In this document: piece after piece, positions 53,609-64,000 of the stretch
Position numbering within the stretch: the stretch's first letter is position 1
How the letters are laid out: the number at the start of each line of letters is the position of its first letter
Source: Streptomyces sp. NRRL B-1347
GTDB lineage: Bacteria; Actinomycetota; Actinomycetes; Streptomycetales; Streptomycetaceae
Length of the DNA stretch: 64,000 nt
Assembly (NCBI RefSeq): GCF_000720325.1
Contig: NZ_JOJM01000031.1
Location: 98,867 to 162,866 of the forward strand
Direction of reading: 5' to 3'
The notes under the pieces: generated by a model
The model's database searches: none
Told to the model about the DNA's origin: nothing
Seen by the model: only the letters and a program-made list of their open reading frames with translations
Translations under genes and position numbers: made by a program

Positions 53609-56600
53609 ATGAGCGACTTCGAGGAATTCGCAGCCCATTCTCACGCGGAGGCGCCCGCCGACGTGGAAGACCTGCGCGTCGCCCTCGAAGGCCGCTCGCG
53701 CGCGGAACAGGAGCGGCGGCTGCGCGCCGTGGTCACCGGGGAGGTCGCGGCCGTCCTCGGCGGCGCCGACGGCGACCGCCCGTCCGGCGATCTGTCCCGC
53801 CCCTTCCTCGACCTGGGCCTCGACTCCCTGACCGCGGTGGAGCTGCACCGCCGCCTCCAGCGCGCCACCGGCCTCAGGCTGCCCGTCACCGCCGTCTTCG
53901 ACCACCCCACCGCCGACGCCCTCGCCCGCCACCTGCGCGCCGAGCTGTTCGACAGCGCCGACGACACGTACGTCCCCGCGGCCCGCCGCGCCGACGACGA
54001 GCCCGTCGCCATCGTCGCCATGAGCTGCCGCCTGCCCGGCGGCGTCGAGACCCCCGAAGAGCTCTGGCAGCTGGTCGCCGACGAGGTGGACGCCATCTCC
54101 GGCTTCCCCGCCGACCGCGGCTGGGACCTCGCCGCCCTGTACGACACCGACCCCGACCGGCCCGGCACCTCGTACGTCCGCGAGGGCGGCTTCCTGCACG
54201 ACGCGGGGGAGTTCGACGCCGACTTCTTCGGCCTCTCGCCCCGCGAGGCCCTCGCCACCGACCCGCAGCAGCGCCTGCTCCTCGAAGCGTCCTGGGAGGC
54301 CCTGGAGCGGGCGGGCATCGACCCGGCCTCGCTGCGCGACTCCGGCACCGGCGTGTTCGTCGGCGCCGAGACCCAGGAGTACGGGCCCCGCCTCGGCGAC
54401 GCCGGTGACGGCCTGGAGGGCTACCTCGTCACCGGCACCGCCGCCAGCGTCGCCTCCGGCCGCATCGCCTACACCCTCGGCCTCCAGGGCCCGACCATGA
54501 CGGTCGACACCGCCTGCTCCTCCTCCCTGGTCGCCCTGCACCTGGCCGTGCAGGCGCTGCGCCAGGGCGAGTGCGCGCTCGCCCTCGCGGGCGGCGTCGT
54601 GGTGATGGCGTCGCCCGGCTCCTTCCTGGCCTTCAGCCGTCAGCGCGGTCTGGCGCCCGACGGCCGCTGCAAGCCGTTCGCGCAGGGCGCCGACGGCACG
54701 GCGTGGGGCGAGGGCGTCGGCATGCTCGTCCTGGAACGCCTCTCCGACGCCCGCCGCAACGGCCACAAGGTCCTTGCCGTCGTCCGCGGTTCCGCCGTCA
54801 ACCAGGACGGCGCCAGCAACGGCCTGACCGCCCCCAACGGCCCCTCCCAGCAGCGCGTCATCCGCGCCGCCCTCGCCAACGCGGGCCTCGCCGCCGCCGA
54901 CGTGGACGCCGTCGAGGCCCACGGCACGGGCACCACCCTCGGCGACCCCATCGAGGCCCAGGCCCTCCTCGCCACGTACGGCAAGGACCGCCCGGAGGGC
55001 CGGCCGCTGTGGCTCGGCTCCCTGAAGTCCAACGTGGGCCACACGCAGGCCGCCGCCGGTGTCGCCGGAGTCATCAAGATGGTGCAGGCGATGCACCGGG
55101 GCGTGCTGCCGAAGACCCTGCACGTCGACGAGCCGAGCAGTCACGTCGACTGGTCGGCGGGAGCCGTCGAACTCCTCACGGAGGCACGGGAGTGGCCCGC
55201 GCGCGAGGACGGGCCGCGGCGCGCGGGCGTCTCGTCGTTCGGCATGAGCGGGACGAACGCGCATGTGATCCTGGAGCAGGCGCCGCCCGTCTCCGAGTTG
55301 GCCGATGAGCCTGATGTCGCAGGTCAGTCCGGCGTGTCCGGTCAACCGGACGTGATCGTTCTGCCTGAGGCTGTCGTTCTGCACGAGGCGGTCGGTCGGT
55401 CCGAGGCGGCCGGTCGGCCCGACGGCTCCGCCGCGCCCTCCGTCATGTCCGGCCGGGTGCCGCTGGCCCTGTCCGCGAAGTCCGACGACGCCCTGCGGGC
55501 GCAGGCGGCGCGGCTGCGGGAGCGGCTGCTCGCGCGGCCCGCTCTCGAACCGCTCGACGTGGCCTGGTCGCTCGCCGTCACCCGCTCGCGGTTCGAGCGC
55601 CGCGGCGTGGTGCTCGGGCGCGACCGCGACGAGCTTCTCGCGGGCCTCGAACGGCTCGCGGACGGCGACCTCGTGGCCGGTGGCGCCGTCACCGGGCGTG
55701 CCGTCCCCGGCGCCGCCCGGCCGGTGTTCGTCTTCCCCGGCCAGGGCTCGCAGTGGGCCGGGATGGCTCGCGAACTCCACGACGAATCACCGGTGTTCGC
55801 CGCGCGCATGCGCGAGTGCGCCGACGCCCTCGGCCCGTTCGTGGACTGGGACCTGTTCGACGAGCTGGACGGCGGGAACTTCGACCGCGTCGACGTCGTG
55901 CAGCCCGTCCTGTTCGCCGTGATGGTGTCCCTCGCCGCCGTGTGGCGCGCGGCCGGGGTCGAGCCCGCCGCCGTGGTCGGCCACAGCCAGGGCGAGATCG
56001 CCGCCGCGTGCGTCGCGGGCGCCCTTTCCCTGGAGGACGCGGCCTGGGTGGTGGCCCTGCGCAGCCAGGCCATCGTCGAACTCTCCGGCCGCGGCGGCAT
56101 GGTCTCCGTACCGCTGCCCGAGCGGCAGGTGCGCGAGATCCTCACCCAGTGGGACGACGACCTGTCCGTGGCGGCGGTCAACGGCCCCGCCCACGTCGTG
56201 GTCTCCGGTGCCGCGGCCGCCCTGGAGGAACTGGTCGCGCAGTGCGTGGCCCGCGACATCCGCGCCCGCACCATCCCCGTCGACTACGCCTCGCACTCCG
56301 CGCACGTCGAAGCCATCGAGGAGCACCTGGAGCGGGTCCTCGCCCCGGTCGCGCCCCGCACGCCCGACGTGCCGCTGTACTCCACCCTCACCGGGGACTG
56401 GCTCGCCGACGACACCCTCATGGACGCGGGCTACTGGTACCGCAACCTCCGCCAGACGGTTCTCTTCGAGCACGCCACCCGTGGCCTCCTCGCCGAGGGC
56501 CACGGCCTGTTCCTGGACCACTACTGGCTGACCGAGCAGCGCACCGACTCCGGCACACCGCTCGCCGCCACCGACGAGGCGGAGGCGCGCTTCTGGGAGG

Positions 56601-57742
56601 CCGTCGAGCGCGAGGACGTCGACGAGCTGTCCTCCACCCTCGGCGACGTGGCGCAGGGCGCGCTCAGCGAGGTCCTGCCCGGCCTCTCCGCATGGCGGCG
56701 ACAGCGCCGCGAACGCGCCACCATCGACGCCTGGCGCTACCGCGCCACCTGGCAGCCGCTGCCGGGCGGCGCCCTGCCGCCCGCCCGACTGTCCGGTCCG
56801 TGGCTCGTCGTCCTGCCCCACAGCGCCCGCGCACACCGGTGGGCGACCGGGGTCACCGAAGCGCTCGCCGCCGCCGGCGCCGAGCCCCTCGTCCTCACCC
56901 TGGACGCGCGCGAGGCGACCCGTACACACCTGGCGGAGCGGCTGCGCGAGGCGACGGAGAACGCTGCGGCGGCGCCCGTCGGCGTCGTCTCGCTGCTCGG
57001 CCTCGACGAGTCCGCCGTCGCCGGTCACGACGCCGTGCCCGCCGGGGTCGCGGGCACCCTCGCCCTGGTGCAGGCCCTCGGCGACACCGGAGCCGAGGCC
57101 CGGCTGTGGGCCCTGACGCAGGGGGCCGTCTCGACGGGGCGCAGCGACCGCCTCGACCACCCCCTCCAGGCACACCTGTGGGGCCTCGGCCGTGTCGTCG
57201 CCCTCGAACACCCCGACCGCTGGGGCGGCCTCGTCGACCTGCCCCGCGACCACGACGCGCGCGCCGCGACCCGGCTCGCCGCGATCCTGGCCGCCGCCCG
57301 CGACGGGGGCGAGGAGGACCAGCTCGCCGTGCGCGGCTCCGGCGTCTTCGCACGCCGTCTCGTCAGGGGCGAGGCCACCGGCGCCGACCTCACCCGCGCC
57401 ACCCGCTGGACCCCGCGCGGCACCGTCCTCGTCACCGGCGGCACGGGCGCCCTCGGCGGGCACGTGGCGCGCTGGCTGGCCCGTGAGGGCGCCGAGCACC
57501 TCGACCGCCCTGCACGACCTCACCCGCGGCCTCGACCTGGACGCGTTCGTCCTCTACTCCTCGGCGTCCGGCGCCCTCGGCAACGCGGGCCAGGCCAACT
57601 ACGCGGCGGCCAACGCCTATCTCGACGCGCTCGCCGAACAGCGCCGCGCCGACGGCCTGCCCGCCACCTCCGTCGCCTGGGGCACCTGGGACGGCGCCGG
57701 GCTCGCCGACACCGCGGTGCGCGCCGACCGGTCCCGCCGTGA
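53609..57742 (+). CDS. Type I modular PKS, segment A: loading ACP and module 1 (KS-AT-KR, broken)
   Basis: ATG 53609 ([14 protein letters not shown]) follows CGGAG. Domains: a lone loading ACP (about 53,690-53,950; phosphopantetheine Ser73 in GLDSL). KS1 (54,000-55,290) has Cys303 in DTACSSS and HGTGT and NVGH histidines. AT1 (55,725-56,515) has GHSQGE and YASHS, the methylmalonyl-type signature. The KR structural part follows (56,700-57,350), then the NADPH motif [15 protein letters not shown]. Two breaks: at ~56,512 AT1 jumps from [10 protein letters not shown] straight to DHYWL, losing roughly 100 residues. At ~57,500 the KR jumps and changes frame, so the last ~80 codons to 57742 are nonsense. 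No KS or AT lies before the first ACP, so the starter must be loaded by a separate acyltransferase. Confidence 0.9.
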   Translation: MSDFEEFAAHSHAEAPADVEDLRVALEGRSRAEQERRLRAVVTGEVAAVLGGADGDRPSGDLSRPFLDLGLDSLTAVELHRRLQRATGLRLPVTAVFDHPTADALARHLRAELFDSADDTYVPAARRADDEPVAIVAMSCRLPGGVETPEELWQLVADEVDAISGFPADRGWDLAALYDTDPDRPGTSYVREGGFLHDAGEFDADFFGLSPREALATDPQQRLLLEASWEALERAGIDPASLRDSGTGVFVGAETQEYGPRLGDAGDGLEGYLVTGTAASVASGRIAYTLGLQGPTMTVDTACSSSLVALHLAVQALRQGECALALAGGVVVMASPGSFLAFSRQRGLAPDGRCKPFAQGADGTAWGEGVGMLVLERLSDARRNGHKVLAVVRGSAVNQDGASNGLTAPNGPSQQRVIRAALANAGLAAADVDAVEAHGTGTTLGDPIEAQALLATYGKDRPEGRPLWLGSLKSNVGHTQAAAGVAGVIKMVQAMHRGVLPKTLHVDEPSSHVDWSAGAVELLTEAREWPAREDGPRRAGVSSFGMSGTNAHVILEQAPPVSELADEPDVAGQSGVSGQPDVIVLPEAVVLHEAVGRSEAAGRPDGSAAPSVMSGRVPLALSAKSDDALRAQAARLRERLLARPALEPLDVAWSLAVTRSRFERRGVVLGRDRDELLAGLERLADGDLVAGGAVTGRAVPGAARPVFVFPGQGSQWAGMARELHDESPVFAARMRECADALGPFVDWDLFDELDGGNFDRVDVVQPVLFAVMVSLAAVWRAAGVEPAAVVGHSQGEIAAACVAGALSLEDAAWVVALRSQAIVELSGRGGMVSVPLPERQVREILTQWDDDLSVAAVNGPAHVVVSGAAAALEELVAQCVARDIRARTIPVDYASHSAHVEAIEEHLERVLAPVAPRTPDVPLYSTLTGDWLADDTLMDAGYWYRNLRQTVLFEHATRGLLAEGHGLFLDHYWLTEQRTDSGTPLAATDEAEARFWEAVEREDVDELSSTLGDVAQGALSEVLPGLSAWRRQRRERATIDAWRYRATWQPLPGGALPPARLSGPWLVVLPHSARAHRWATGVTEALAAAGAEPLVLTLDAREATRTHLAERLREATENAAAAPVGVVSLLGLDESAVAGHDAVPAGVAGTLALVQALGDTGAEARLWALTQGAVSTGRSDRLDHPLQAHLWGLGRVVALEHPDRWGGLVDLPRDHDARAATRLAAILAAARDGGEEDQLAVRGSGVFARRLVRGEATGADLTRATRWTPRGTVLVTGGTGALGGHVARWLAREGAEHLDRPARPHPRPRPGRVRPLLLGVRRPRQRGPGQLRGGQRLSRRARRTAPRRRPARHLRRLGHLGRRRARRHRGARRPVPP

Positions 57743-60338
57743 CGGCATGCCGCCGATGGCACCCGAACCGGCCGTCGCCGCCCTGCGGGACGCGGTCGAG
57801 CGCGGCGACGCCACCGTCCTCGTCGCCGCCGTCGACTGGGACACCTTCCTGCCCGGCTTCCTCGCGGCCCGCCCCAACCGGCTCTTCGACACCCTCCCCG
57901 AAGTGCGGCAGCGGTCCACCGGCCCGGCTTCCGCGGAGGCGCCCGCGGGCCACGCCGTCACCGGGCCCGACTGGATACGGCGCCTCGCCCCCCTCCCCGG
58001 CGCCGAACGCGCCGCCGCCCTCCTCACCTTCGTCCGCACCCAGGCCGCCGCCGTCCTCGGCCACTCCGCGCCCGAGTCCGTCGACCCGGCCCGCGCCTTC
58101 CGCGAGCTGGGCTTCGACTCCCTCACCGCCGTCGAGCTGCGCAACCGCGTCCAGGCCGCCACCGGCCTGCGCCTGCCCGCCTCCCTGGTCTTCGACTACC
58201 CCAACTCCACCGCCCTCGCCGCCTATGTGGGCGAGGAGGCCTTCGGCACCACCACCGAGACCGGCGGCACGCCCGCCCCGGTGGCCACCGCCGCAGACAC
58301 CCACGGCGACCCCGTCGCGATCGTCGCGATGAGCTGCCGCTTCCCCGGCGACGTCCGCTCACCCGAGGACCTGTGGCGTCTCGTCGCCGACGGCCGCGAC
58401 GCCATGGGCGAATTCCCCGCCGACCGGGGCTGGGACCTCGCCGAGCTGTACGACCCGGACCCCGACCGGGCGGGCAAGAGCTACGTCCGCGAGGGCGGCT
58501 TCCTGCCGGACGCGGGCGACTTCGACGCGGACTTCTTCGGCATCTCGCCGCGCGAGGCCCTCGCCATGGACCCCCAGCAGCGCCAGCTCCTGGAGACCTC
58601 CTGGGAGCTGTTCGAGCGCGCGGGCATCGACCCGACGACGCTGCGCGGCACCCGCGCGGGCGTCTTCGTCGGCTCCAACGGCGACGACTACATCTCCCGC
58701 ATGGCCACCGTCCCCCAGGACATCGAGAGCCACGTCCTCACCGGCAACGCCGTGAGCGTCATGTCCGGCCGCCTGTCGTACGCCTTCGGCCTCGAAGGCC
58801 CCGCGGTCACCGTCGACACCGCCTGCTCGGCATCCCTCGTCGCCCTGCACCTGGCGGCGCAGGCGCTGCGCCAGGGCGAGTGCGACATGGCCCTGGCGGG
58901 CGGCGTCACCGTGATGGCGTCACCGGACACGTTCGTCCAGTTCAGCCGCCAGCGCGGGCTGGCCGCCGACGGCCGCTGCAAGGCGTTCGCCGAGGCGGCG
59001 GACGGCACCGGCTGGGGCGAGGGCGTCGGCCTGCTCCTCCTGGAGCGTCTGTCGGACGCCCGTCGTCACGGTCACGAAGTCCTCGCTGTCGTACGGGGCT
59101 CCGCCGTCAACCAGGATGGCGCCAGTAACGGCCTCACCGCTCCCAACGGTCCGTCGCAACAGCGCGTCATCCGGGCCGCGTTGACCAACGCCGGTCTGTC
59201 GGCCGGTGACGTGGACGCGGTGGAGGCGCACGGCACCGGCACCACTCTGGGCGACCCCATCGAGGCGCAGGCGCTCCTCGCCACCTACGGGCGTGATCGT
59301 TCCGATGACCGGCCGCTGTGGCTCGGCTCCGTGAAGTCGAACATCGGTCACACCCAGGCGGCAGCCGGTGTCGCGGGCGTCATCAAGATGGTTCTCGCCA
59401 TGCGTGAGGGCGTCCTGCCGCCCACGCTGCACGTGGACCAGCCGAGCACCCACGTCGACTGGTCGGCGGGCGCCGTCGAACTCCTTACGGAGCCCCGCGA
59501 GTGGACCGAGCGCGCCGATGCGCCGCGCCGCGCGGGCATCTCGTCCTTCGGCGTGAGCGGAACCAACGCCCACGTCATCGTGGAACAGGCGCCGGTCGAG
59601 GAGGTTACGGAGGTCGTGGAGCCGGTCGCGCCGGTCACGGCCGTGCCGTGGCTGGTCTCGGGCCGCACCGCGGAGGCTCTCCGGGCGCAGGCCAACCGGC
59701 TGCGTGAGTACGTCGACGCCGATGGCGGCCCCCATCCGGTCGACGTCGGCTGGTCGCTGCTCTCGGCCCGTGCCGTGCACGAGCACCGGGCGGTCGTCCT
59801 CGGCAGGGGCCGGGAGGAACTGCTGGCCGGACTCGAAGCGGTGGCGTCCGGCGGGCGTGGGGCCGTCACAGGCTCGGCCGTCGAAGGCCGCCTGGGCGTT
59901 GTCTTCACCGGTCAGGGCAGTCAGCGGCTCGGGATGGGCCGGGAGTTGTACGAGGCGTTCCCGGTCTTCGCGGATGCGTTGGACGAGGTGTGTGCTCATA
60001 TTGATCCGTGGATAGAACGTTCGCTCCGGAGCGTGATGTATGGTCCGGACGCCGACCTGCTTGAGCAGACGGGTTATGCGCAGCCCGCGTTGTTCGCCGT
60101 CGAGGTGGCGCTCTACCGTCTGGCCGAGTCCTTCGGCGTACGTCCGGAGATCGTCGGCGGTCACTCCATCGGTGAGCTGGCTGCCGCGTACGTGGCCGGG
60201 CTCTGGTCTCTCGAAGACGCGGCTCAACTGGTCGCCGCTCGCGGCCGGTTGATGCAGGCGCCGGAAGGTGAAGTGGCTGAAGGTGTCGCATGCCTTCCAC
60301 TCGCCGCTGATGGACCCGGCCCTGGACGACTTCCGTGA
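57501..60338 (+). CDS. Type I PKS, segment B: KR end, ACP1, KS2, AT2 start (frame-shifted continuation)
   Basis: This continues the same polyketide synthase in another frame. It opens inside KR1 with [29 protein letters not shown], holding the catalytic Ser region, and [12 protein letters not shown] with the Tyr. ACP1 (58,000-58,215) has its Ser in GFDSL at 58119-58121. KS2 (58,311-59,590) has Cys at 58824-58826 in DTACSAS; Ser to Ala after Cys is tolerated in many KS domains. AT2 begins at 59,895 with [14 protein letters not shown] and GHSIGEL. At ~60,258, after RGRLMQA, the frame breaks and the last 25 codons to 60338 are nonsense. No start codon with a ribosome site is visible, so it is not a separate gene. 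Confidence 0.85.
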   Translation, partial: STALHDLTRGLDLDAFVLYSSASGALGNAGQANYAAANAYLDALAEQRRADGLPATSVAWGTWDGAGLADTAVRADRSRRDGMPPMAPEPAVAALRDAVERGDATVLVAAVDWDTFLPGFLAARPNRLFDTLPEVRQRSTGPASAEAPAGHAVTGPDWIRRLAPLPGAERAAALLTFVRTQAAAVLGHSAPESVDPARAFRELGFDSLTAVELRNRVQAATGLRLPASLVFDYPNSTALAAYVGEEAFGTTTETGGTPAPVATAADTHGDPVAIVAMSCRFPGDVRSPEDLWRLVADGRDAMGEFPADRGWDLAELYDPDPDRAGKSYVREGGFLPDAGDFDADFFGISPREALAMDPQQRQLLETSWELFERAGIDPTTLRGTRAGVFVGSNGDDYISRMATVPQDIESHVLTGNAVSVMSGRLSYAFGLEGPAVTVDTACSASLVALHLAAQALRQGECDMALAGGVTVMASPDTFVQFSRQRGLAADGRCKAFAEAADGTGWGEGVGLLLLERLSDARRHGHEVLAVVRGSAVNQDGASNGLTAPNGPSQQRVIRAALTNAGLSAGDVDAVEAHGTGTTLGDPIEAQALLATYGRDRSDDRPLWLGSVKSNIGHTQAAAGVAGVIKMVLAMREGVLPPTLHVDQPSTHVDWSAGAVELLTEPREWTERADAPRRAGISSFGVSGTNAHVIVEQAPVEEVTEVVEPVAPVTAVPWLVSGRTAEALRAQANRLREYVDADGGPHPVDVGWSLLSARAVHEHRAVVLGRGREELLAGLEAVASGGRGAVTGSAVEGRLGVVFTGQGSQRLGMGRELYEAFPVFADALDEVCAHIDPWIERSLRSVMYGPDADLLEQTGYAQPALFAVEVALYRLAESFGVRPEIVGGHSIGELAAAYVAGLWSLEDAAQLVAARGRLMQAPEGEVAEGVACLPLAADGPGPGRLP

Positions 60339-63300
60339 GGTCGCGGCCAAGCTGACGTACCAGGAACCGACACTGCCGGTCGTCTCCAACGTCACGGGTG
60401 AACTGGCGGACACCGCCGAGTTGAAGGACCCGGAGTACTGGGTCCGCCACATCCGTGAGGCGGTCCGGTTCCACGACGGCCTGAACGCCCTCACCGAGTA
60501 CGGCGTTTCGACGCTCCTGGAGCTGGGCCCGGACGCCGTCCTGACGGCCATGGCGCACGACACGCTCACCGAGCCCGCCGCGCAGACTGGTCTGATCGCC
60601 GCCCTGCGGAAGGACCGCCCGGAGGCGGACACCTTCCTGACCGCTCTCGCCCACCTGCACGTACGGGGCATCGGCGTCGACTGGACCTCGGTGTACGCCC
60701 CGGTCGAGTCCCGGCGCCTTGTCGACCTGCCGACGTACGCGTTCCAGCGCGACCACTACTGGCTGGACCTCACGGAGTTCACGGCCGCCCCCGCGGGCGG
60801 GGGTGACGTCGACGAGGTGGAGGCCCGGTTCTGGGAGGCCGTGGAGGCCGAGGACCTGGAGTCGCTGAGCGCCGAGCTGGGCGGCGGTGCCGACGGCGGG
60901 GCGCTGGGCGAGGTGCTTCCGGTCCTGTCGTCGTGGCGGCGACAGCGGCGCGAGACCTCCACCGTCGGCCGGTGGCGGTACCAGGAGTCGTGGAAGCCGT
61001 TGACGGGCCTCAGCCCGGCGGCCTTCGACGGCACGTGGTGGGTGGTCGTGCCCGCCGACGAGGACGCGTACCCGTGGGTGGCGGCGGCGGTCGCCGGTCT
61101 GGAGGAGCGCGGCGCGCGCGTGGCCCGGATCCCGGTCGGCCCCGACGAGGCCAACCGCGAGGCGCTGGGCGGCAAGCTGCGCGAACTCATCGACGTACAG
61201 GGCGGGTCGGAGCTGCCGCGAGGCGTCCTGTCGCTCCTCGCCCTCGATGACAGCGAAGGTTCCGCCGACCCGACGGTGTCCGTCGGGCTCGAAGGAGTAC
61301 TCGCTCTGCTCCAGGCACTCGGTGACGCCGAGGTGGCGGCGCCGCTGTGGGCCGCCACGTGCGGCGCGGTGACCACGGGCCGTTCGGACCGGCTCACGGC
61401 ACCCCGACAGGCACCCGTGTGGGGCATGGGCCGGGTGGCCGCACTGGAGCAGCCCCAGCGTTGGGGCGGCCTGGTCGACCTGCCGCCGCAGCCCGACGAG
61501 CGGGCACGGCTGCGGCTCGCCGACGCGATCGGCGCGGCGACGGGTGAGGACCAGCTGGCGGTGCGCGGCTCGGGAGTGTTCGTACGCCGCCTCATACGCG
61601 CGGCGGCCGACGACGCGCCGATGGGGGAGTGGACGCCGAGCGGCACCGTCCTCGTCACCGGCGGCACCGGTGCGCTCGGCGGGCGCGTGGCGCGCTGGCT
61701 GGCCCGAGCGGGCGCCGAGCACCTGGTGCTCACCAGCCGTCGCGGCCCGGACGCGCCGGGTGCGGCCGAACTCCGGGCCGAACTGGAGGAGTCGGGCGTA
61801 CGCGTGACCGTCGCGGCCTGCGACGTCGCCGACCGGGATGCGCTGGCGCGGCTCCTGGCGAACTACGCGGCGGCCAACGCCTTCCTGGACGCCTTCGCCG
61901 CCCACCGCCGCACCCTCGGCCTGCCCGCCCTGTCCCTGGCCTGGGGCCCGTGGGCCGGTGGCGGCATGGCGGCCGACGGCGGAGTGGTGGAGCAGCGCGT
62001 ACGGGACAGCGGCATGCCCGCGATGGACCCGGACCTGGCCGTCGCCGCCATGGCCGCGGCCCTCGCGGCCGCGACGACGGGCGGCGGCTCCGCGGCGGTC
62101 ACCCTCGCCGACGTCGTCTGGGACCGGTACGCGCCCAGCTACGCGACGGCACGCCCCCGCCACCTATTTGACCAGCTCCTCACGGCAGACCCGGCGGGGA
62201 AGCCGGCCGCCGGGCAGGAGCGGGCGCGGGCCGCGGACCCGGACACGGCCTCGCTCGCTGAGCGGCTCGCGGCCCTTCCGGCGGCGGAGCGGGAGCGGGC
62301 GGTACTCGACCTCGTACGCGACCACGTCGCCACCGTCCTCGGCTACCCGGCCGGCAAGACCGTGGACGCCGCCCGCCCCTTCAAGGACCTGGGCTTCGAC
62401 TCGCTGACGGCCGTCGAACTGCGCAACCTCGTCGGCGCCGCCAGCGGACTCCACCTTTCGGCGACGCTCGTCTTCGACCACCCGACCCCGGCGGCCCTCG
62501 CCGCGTACCTGCGCGGCGAACTGCTCGGCGGCCTGGCGCCCGACAGCGCCCAGCACCCGGCCGCCGCCCCTACGGGCGCGGGCACGCCGGACGACGGCGA
62601 CCCGATCGCGATCGTATCGATGAGCTGCCGCTTCCCCGGCGGCGTCCGCTCGCCCGAGGAGCTGTGGCGGCTGCTGCGCGACGGCAGGGACGCCATGGGT
62701 GACATGCCGGACGACCGCGGCTGGAACGTCGCCGAGCTCTACCACCCTGACCCCGACCACGCCGGGACCAGCTACGTCCGCGAGGGCGGCTTCCTCCACG
62801 ACATGGCCGAGTTCGACGCCGACTTCTTCGGCATCTCGCCGCGCGAGGCCCTCACCATGGACCCGCAGCAGCGCCTCCTCCTGGAGACGGCGTGGGAGGC
62901 CTTCGAACGCGCGGGCATCGATCCCGCGACCCTGCGCGGCAGCCGCACCGGCGTCTTCTCCGGCACCAACGGCCAGGACTACGAGCACGTCCTGCGCACC
63001 GCCCCCGACCGTGGCGAGGGCTACCTCGGCACCGGCAACGCGGCGAGCGTCGTCTCCGGCCGCCTGTCGTACGCCTTCGGCCTCGAAGGCCCGGCGGTCA
63101 CCGTCGACACGGCCTGCTCGTCCTCTCTCGTCGCGATGCACCTGGCGGCGCAGGCGCTGCGGCAGGGCGAGTGCGACCTGGCCCTCGCGGGCGGCGTGAC
63201 GGTGATGTCCACGCCGGACACGTTCGTGGAGTTCAGCCGCCAGCGCGGGCTGGCCGCCGACGGCCGCTGCAAGGCGTTCGCCGAGGCGGCGGACGGTACG

Positions 63301-63921
63301 GGCTGGGGCGAGGGTGTGGGTCTGCTCCTGTTGGAGCGGCTTTCGGACGCCCGCCGCCATGGCCACGAAGTCCTGGCTGTCGTACGGGGTTCCGCCGTGA
63401 ACCAGGACGGCGCCAGCAATGGTCTGACGGCCCCGAACGGTCCGTCGCAGCAGCGTGTCATCCGGGCCGCGTTGGCCAACGCCGGTCTGTCGGCCGGTGA
63501 CGTGGACGCGGTGGAGGCCCACGGCACCGGCACCACCCTGGGCGACCCCATCGAGGCCCAGGCGCTTCTGGCCACCTACGGTCAGGAGCGCCCAGAGGAC
63601 CGGCCGCTGTGGCTGGGGTCCATCAAGTCGAACATCGGCCACACCCAGGCGGCAGCCGGTGTCGCGGGCGTCATCAAGATGGTCATGGCCATGCGTGAGG
63701 GTGTGCTTCCGCAGACGCTGCACGTCGACCGACCGAGCACACATGTGGATTGGTCGGTGGGTGCTGTTGAGCTGCTTACGGAGTCCCGCGAGTGGGCCGA
63801 GCGCGCGGACGTCCCGCGCCGCGCGGGAGTCTCCTCCTTCGGCGTGAGTGGCACGAACCAACGATGGTCTGGACCCGGTGGACGTGGGTTGGTCGCTGTT
63901 GTCGGGGCGTGCTGTGCATGA
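60268..63921 (+). CDS. Type I PKS, segment C: AT2 end, KR2 (deleted core), ACP2, KS3
   Basis: This is the third frame of the same synthase. It resumes AT2 with [16 protein letters not shown], where HAFH marks malonyl-CoA specificity, and runs through the AT-KR linker ([16 protein letters not shown]). KR2 has [15 protein letters not shown] and [14 protein letters not shown], then jumps in frame at ~61,860 to [12 protein letters not shown]. That loses about 100 residues with the catalytic Ser. ACP2 follows (62,290-62,500; Ser at 62401-62403). KS3 (62,601-63,855) has Cys at 63115-63117 in DTACSSS. After [11 protein letters not shown] at ~63,857 the frame breaks again and ends at 63921. There is no DH or ER in modules 1-2, so both should leave hydroxyls if the KRs are whole in the organism. 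Confidence 0.88.
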   Translation: MKWLKVSHAFHSPLMDPALDDFREVAAKLTYQEPTLPVVSNVTGELADTAELKDPEYWVRHIREAVRFHDGLNALTEYGVSTLLELGPDAVLTAMAHDTLTEPAAQTGLIAALRKDRPEADTFLTALAHLHVRGIGVDWTSVYAPVESRRLVDLPTYAFQRDHYWLDLTEFTAAPAGGGDVDEVEARFWEAVEAEDLESLSAELGGGADGGALGEVLPVLSSWRRQRRETSTVGRWRYQESWKPLTGLSPAAFDGTWWVVVPADEDAYPWVAAAVAGLEERGARVARIPVGPDEANREALGGKLRELIDVQGGSELPRGVLSLLALDDSEGSADPTVSVGLEGVLALLQALGDAEVAAPLWAATCGAVTTGRSDRLTAPRQAPVWGMGRVAALEQPQRWGGLVDLPPQPDERARLRLADAIGAATGEDQLAVRGSGVFVRRLIRAAADDAPMGEWTPSGTVLVTGGTGALGGRVARWLARAGAEHLVLTSRRGPDAPGAAELRAELEESGVRVTVAACDVADRDALARLLANYAAANAFLDAFAAHRRTLGLPALSLAWGPWAGGGMAADGGVVEQRVRDSGMPAMDPDLAVAAMAAALAAATTGGGSAAVTLADVVWDRYAPSYATARPRHLFDQLLTADPAGKPAAGQERARAADPDTASLAERLAALPAAERERAVLDLVRDHVATVLGYPAGKTVDAARPFKDLGFDSLTAVELRNLVGAASGLHLSATLVFDHPTPAALAAYLRGELLGGLAPDSAQHPAAAPTGAGTPDDGDPIAIVSMSCRFPGGVRSPEELWRLLRDGRDAMGDMPDDRGWNVAELYHPDPDHAGTSYVREGGFLHDMAEFDADFFGISPREALTMDPQQRLLLETAWEAFERAGIDPATLRGSRTGVFSGTNGQDYEHVLRTAPDRGEGYLGTGNAASVVSGRLSYAFGLEGPAVTVDTACSSSLVAMHLAAQALRQGECDLALAGGVTVMSTPDTFVEFSRQRGLAADGRCKAFAEAADGTGWGEGVGLLLLERLSDARRHGHEVLAVVRGSAVNQDGASNGLTAPNGPSQQRVIRAALANAGLSAGDVDAVEAHGTGTTLGDPIEAQALLATYGQERPEDRPLWLGSIKSNIGHTQAAAGVAGVIKMVMAMREGVLPQTLHVDRPSTHVDWSVGAVELLTESREWAERADVPRRAGVSSFGVSGTNQRWSGPGGRGLVAVVGACCA

Positions 63922-64000
63922 GCATCGGGCGGTGGTCTTCGGCCGGGAGCGGGGCGATTTCCTGCGCGGCCTTGAGGTGCCGGTGTCGTCGGGTTCGGTG
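63863..64000 (+). CDS. Type I PKS, segment D: KS3-AT3 linker, runs off the window
   Basis: From ~63,863 a new frame reads [21 protein letters not shown] and [16 protein letters not shown]. This is the region just before an AT domain, like 59,737-59,850 of module 2. The piece between GVSGTN and this linker ([10 protein letters not shown] and the Ala/Pro-rich spacer) is missing. The gene continues beyond 64,000. Confidence 0.75.

Noticed and set aside
58815..58835. KS2 active-site context TACSAS considered as an inactive ketosynthase
   Set aside because: The catalytic Cys and both downstream His motifs are present; Ser-to-Ala after the Cys occurs in active KS domains.

Overview
The window is high-GC actinobacterial DNA and looks like a Streptomyces chromosome. 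The evidence is the codon use, dense ATGA/GTGA start-stop overlaps, Tat and lipoprotein exports, several AfsR/SARP and LAL regulators, TTA (bldA-type) codons in regulatory genes, and a modular type I polyketide synthase.

Layout. (1) 1-9.3 kb: cobF and a DUF309 gene, a tRNA-Pro(GGG) with a strong terminator, then a carbohydrate-uptake operon: DeoR/LacI hybrid regulator, lipoprotein binding protein, two permeases, a D-2-hydroxyacid dehydrogenase and a frameshifted DUF2264 gene. A 43-bp tandem repeat ends this block. (2) 9.3-15.1 kb: an alpha/beta hydrolase, then a tight six-gene operon behind an unusual tandem-repeat promoter region: a BacA/prephenate-dehydratase-like protein, DUF6421, an NTF2-like protein, a class IV aminotransferase and the AzlC/AzlD amino-acid exporter. 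I read it as a possible undescribed pathway that makes and exports a modified amino acid. (3) 15.1-21.2 kb: a full AfsR-type regulator, two NTF2-like genes, and the wreck of a second AfsR/SARP gene (frameshift, nonsense codon, truncation). (4) 21.2-26.2 kb: nitrobindin-like protein and secreted proteins (phospholipase A2, alpha/beta hydrolase, small secreted protein, trypsin-like protease), plus a VOC protein. (5) 26.4-32 kb: a set fitting polyhydroxybutyrate/3-hydroxybutyrate use (secreted esterase, 3-hydroxybutyrate dehydrogenase, MHS transporter, GAF-PucR regulator). (6) 32-42.3 kb: two ABC exporters (one behind a SoxR-box-like promoter), oxidoreductase, GNAT, GH3 beta-glucosidase, DHFR-like and TetR genes.

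(7) 42.5-64 kb: the left edge of a type I PKS cluster. It holds an Sfp-type phosphopantetheinyl transferase coupled to a polyprenyl-phosphate-sugar synthase/GtrA protein, a LAL regulator with a TTA codon, a degenerate ABC-ATPase-like protein also with a TTA codon, a tryptophan-monooxygenase-like flavoprotein, a DrrA/DrrB-type exporter and the start of the PKS. The PKS begins with a lone loading ACP followed by KS-AT(methylmalonyl)-KR-ACP, KS-AT(malonyl)-KR-ACP and a third KS. An ACP-only loading module next to an amino-acid monooxygenase homologue suggests an amino-acid-derived (arginine- or lysine-type) starter unit.

Caveat: the PKS reading frame is broken at five places, each losing part of a conserved domain, and the DrrB-like permease is cut off in the same way. 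Bad joining of repeats during assembly is the likeliest cause. The 1-nt frameshifts at 8,353 and 19,966 are separate and could be real mutations or sequence errors.
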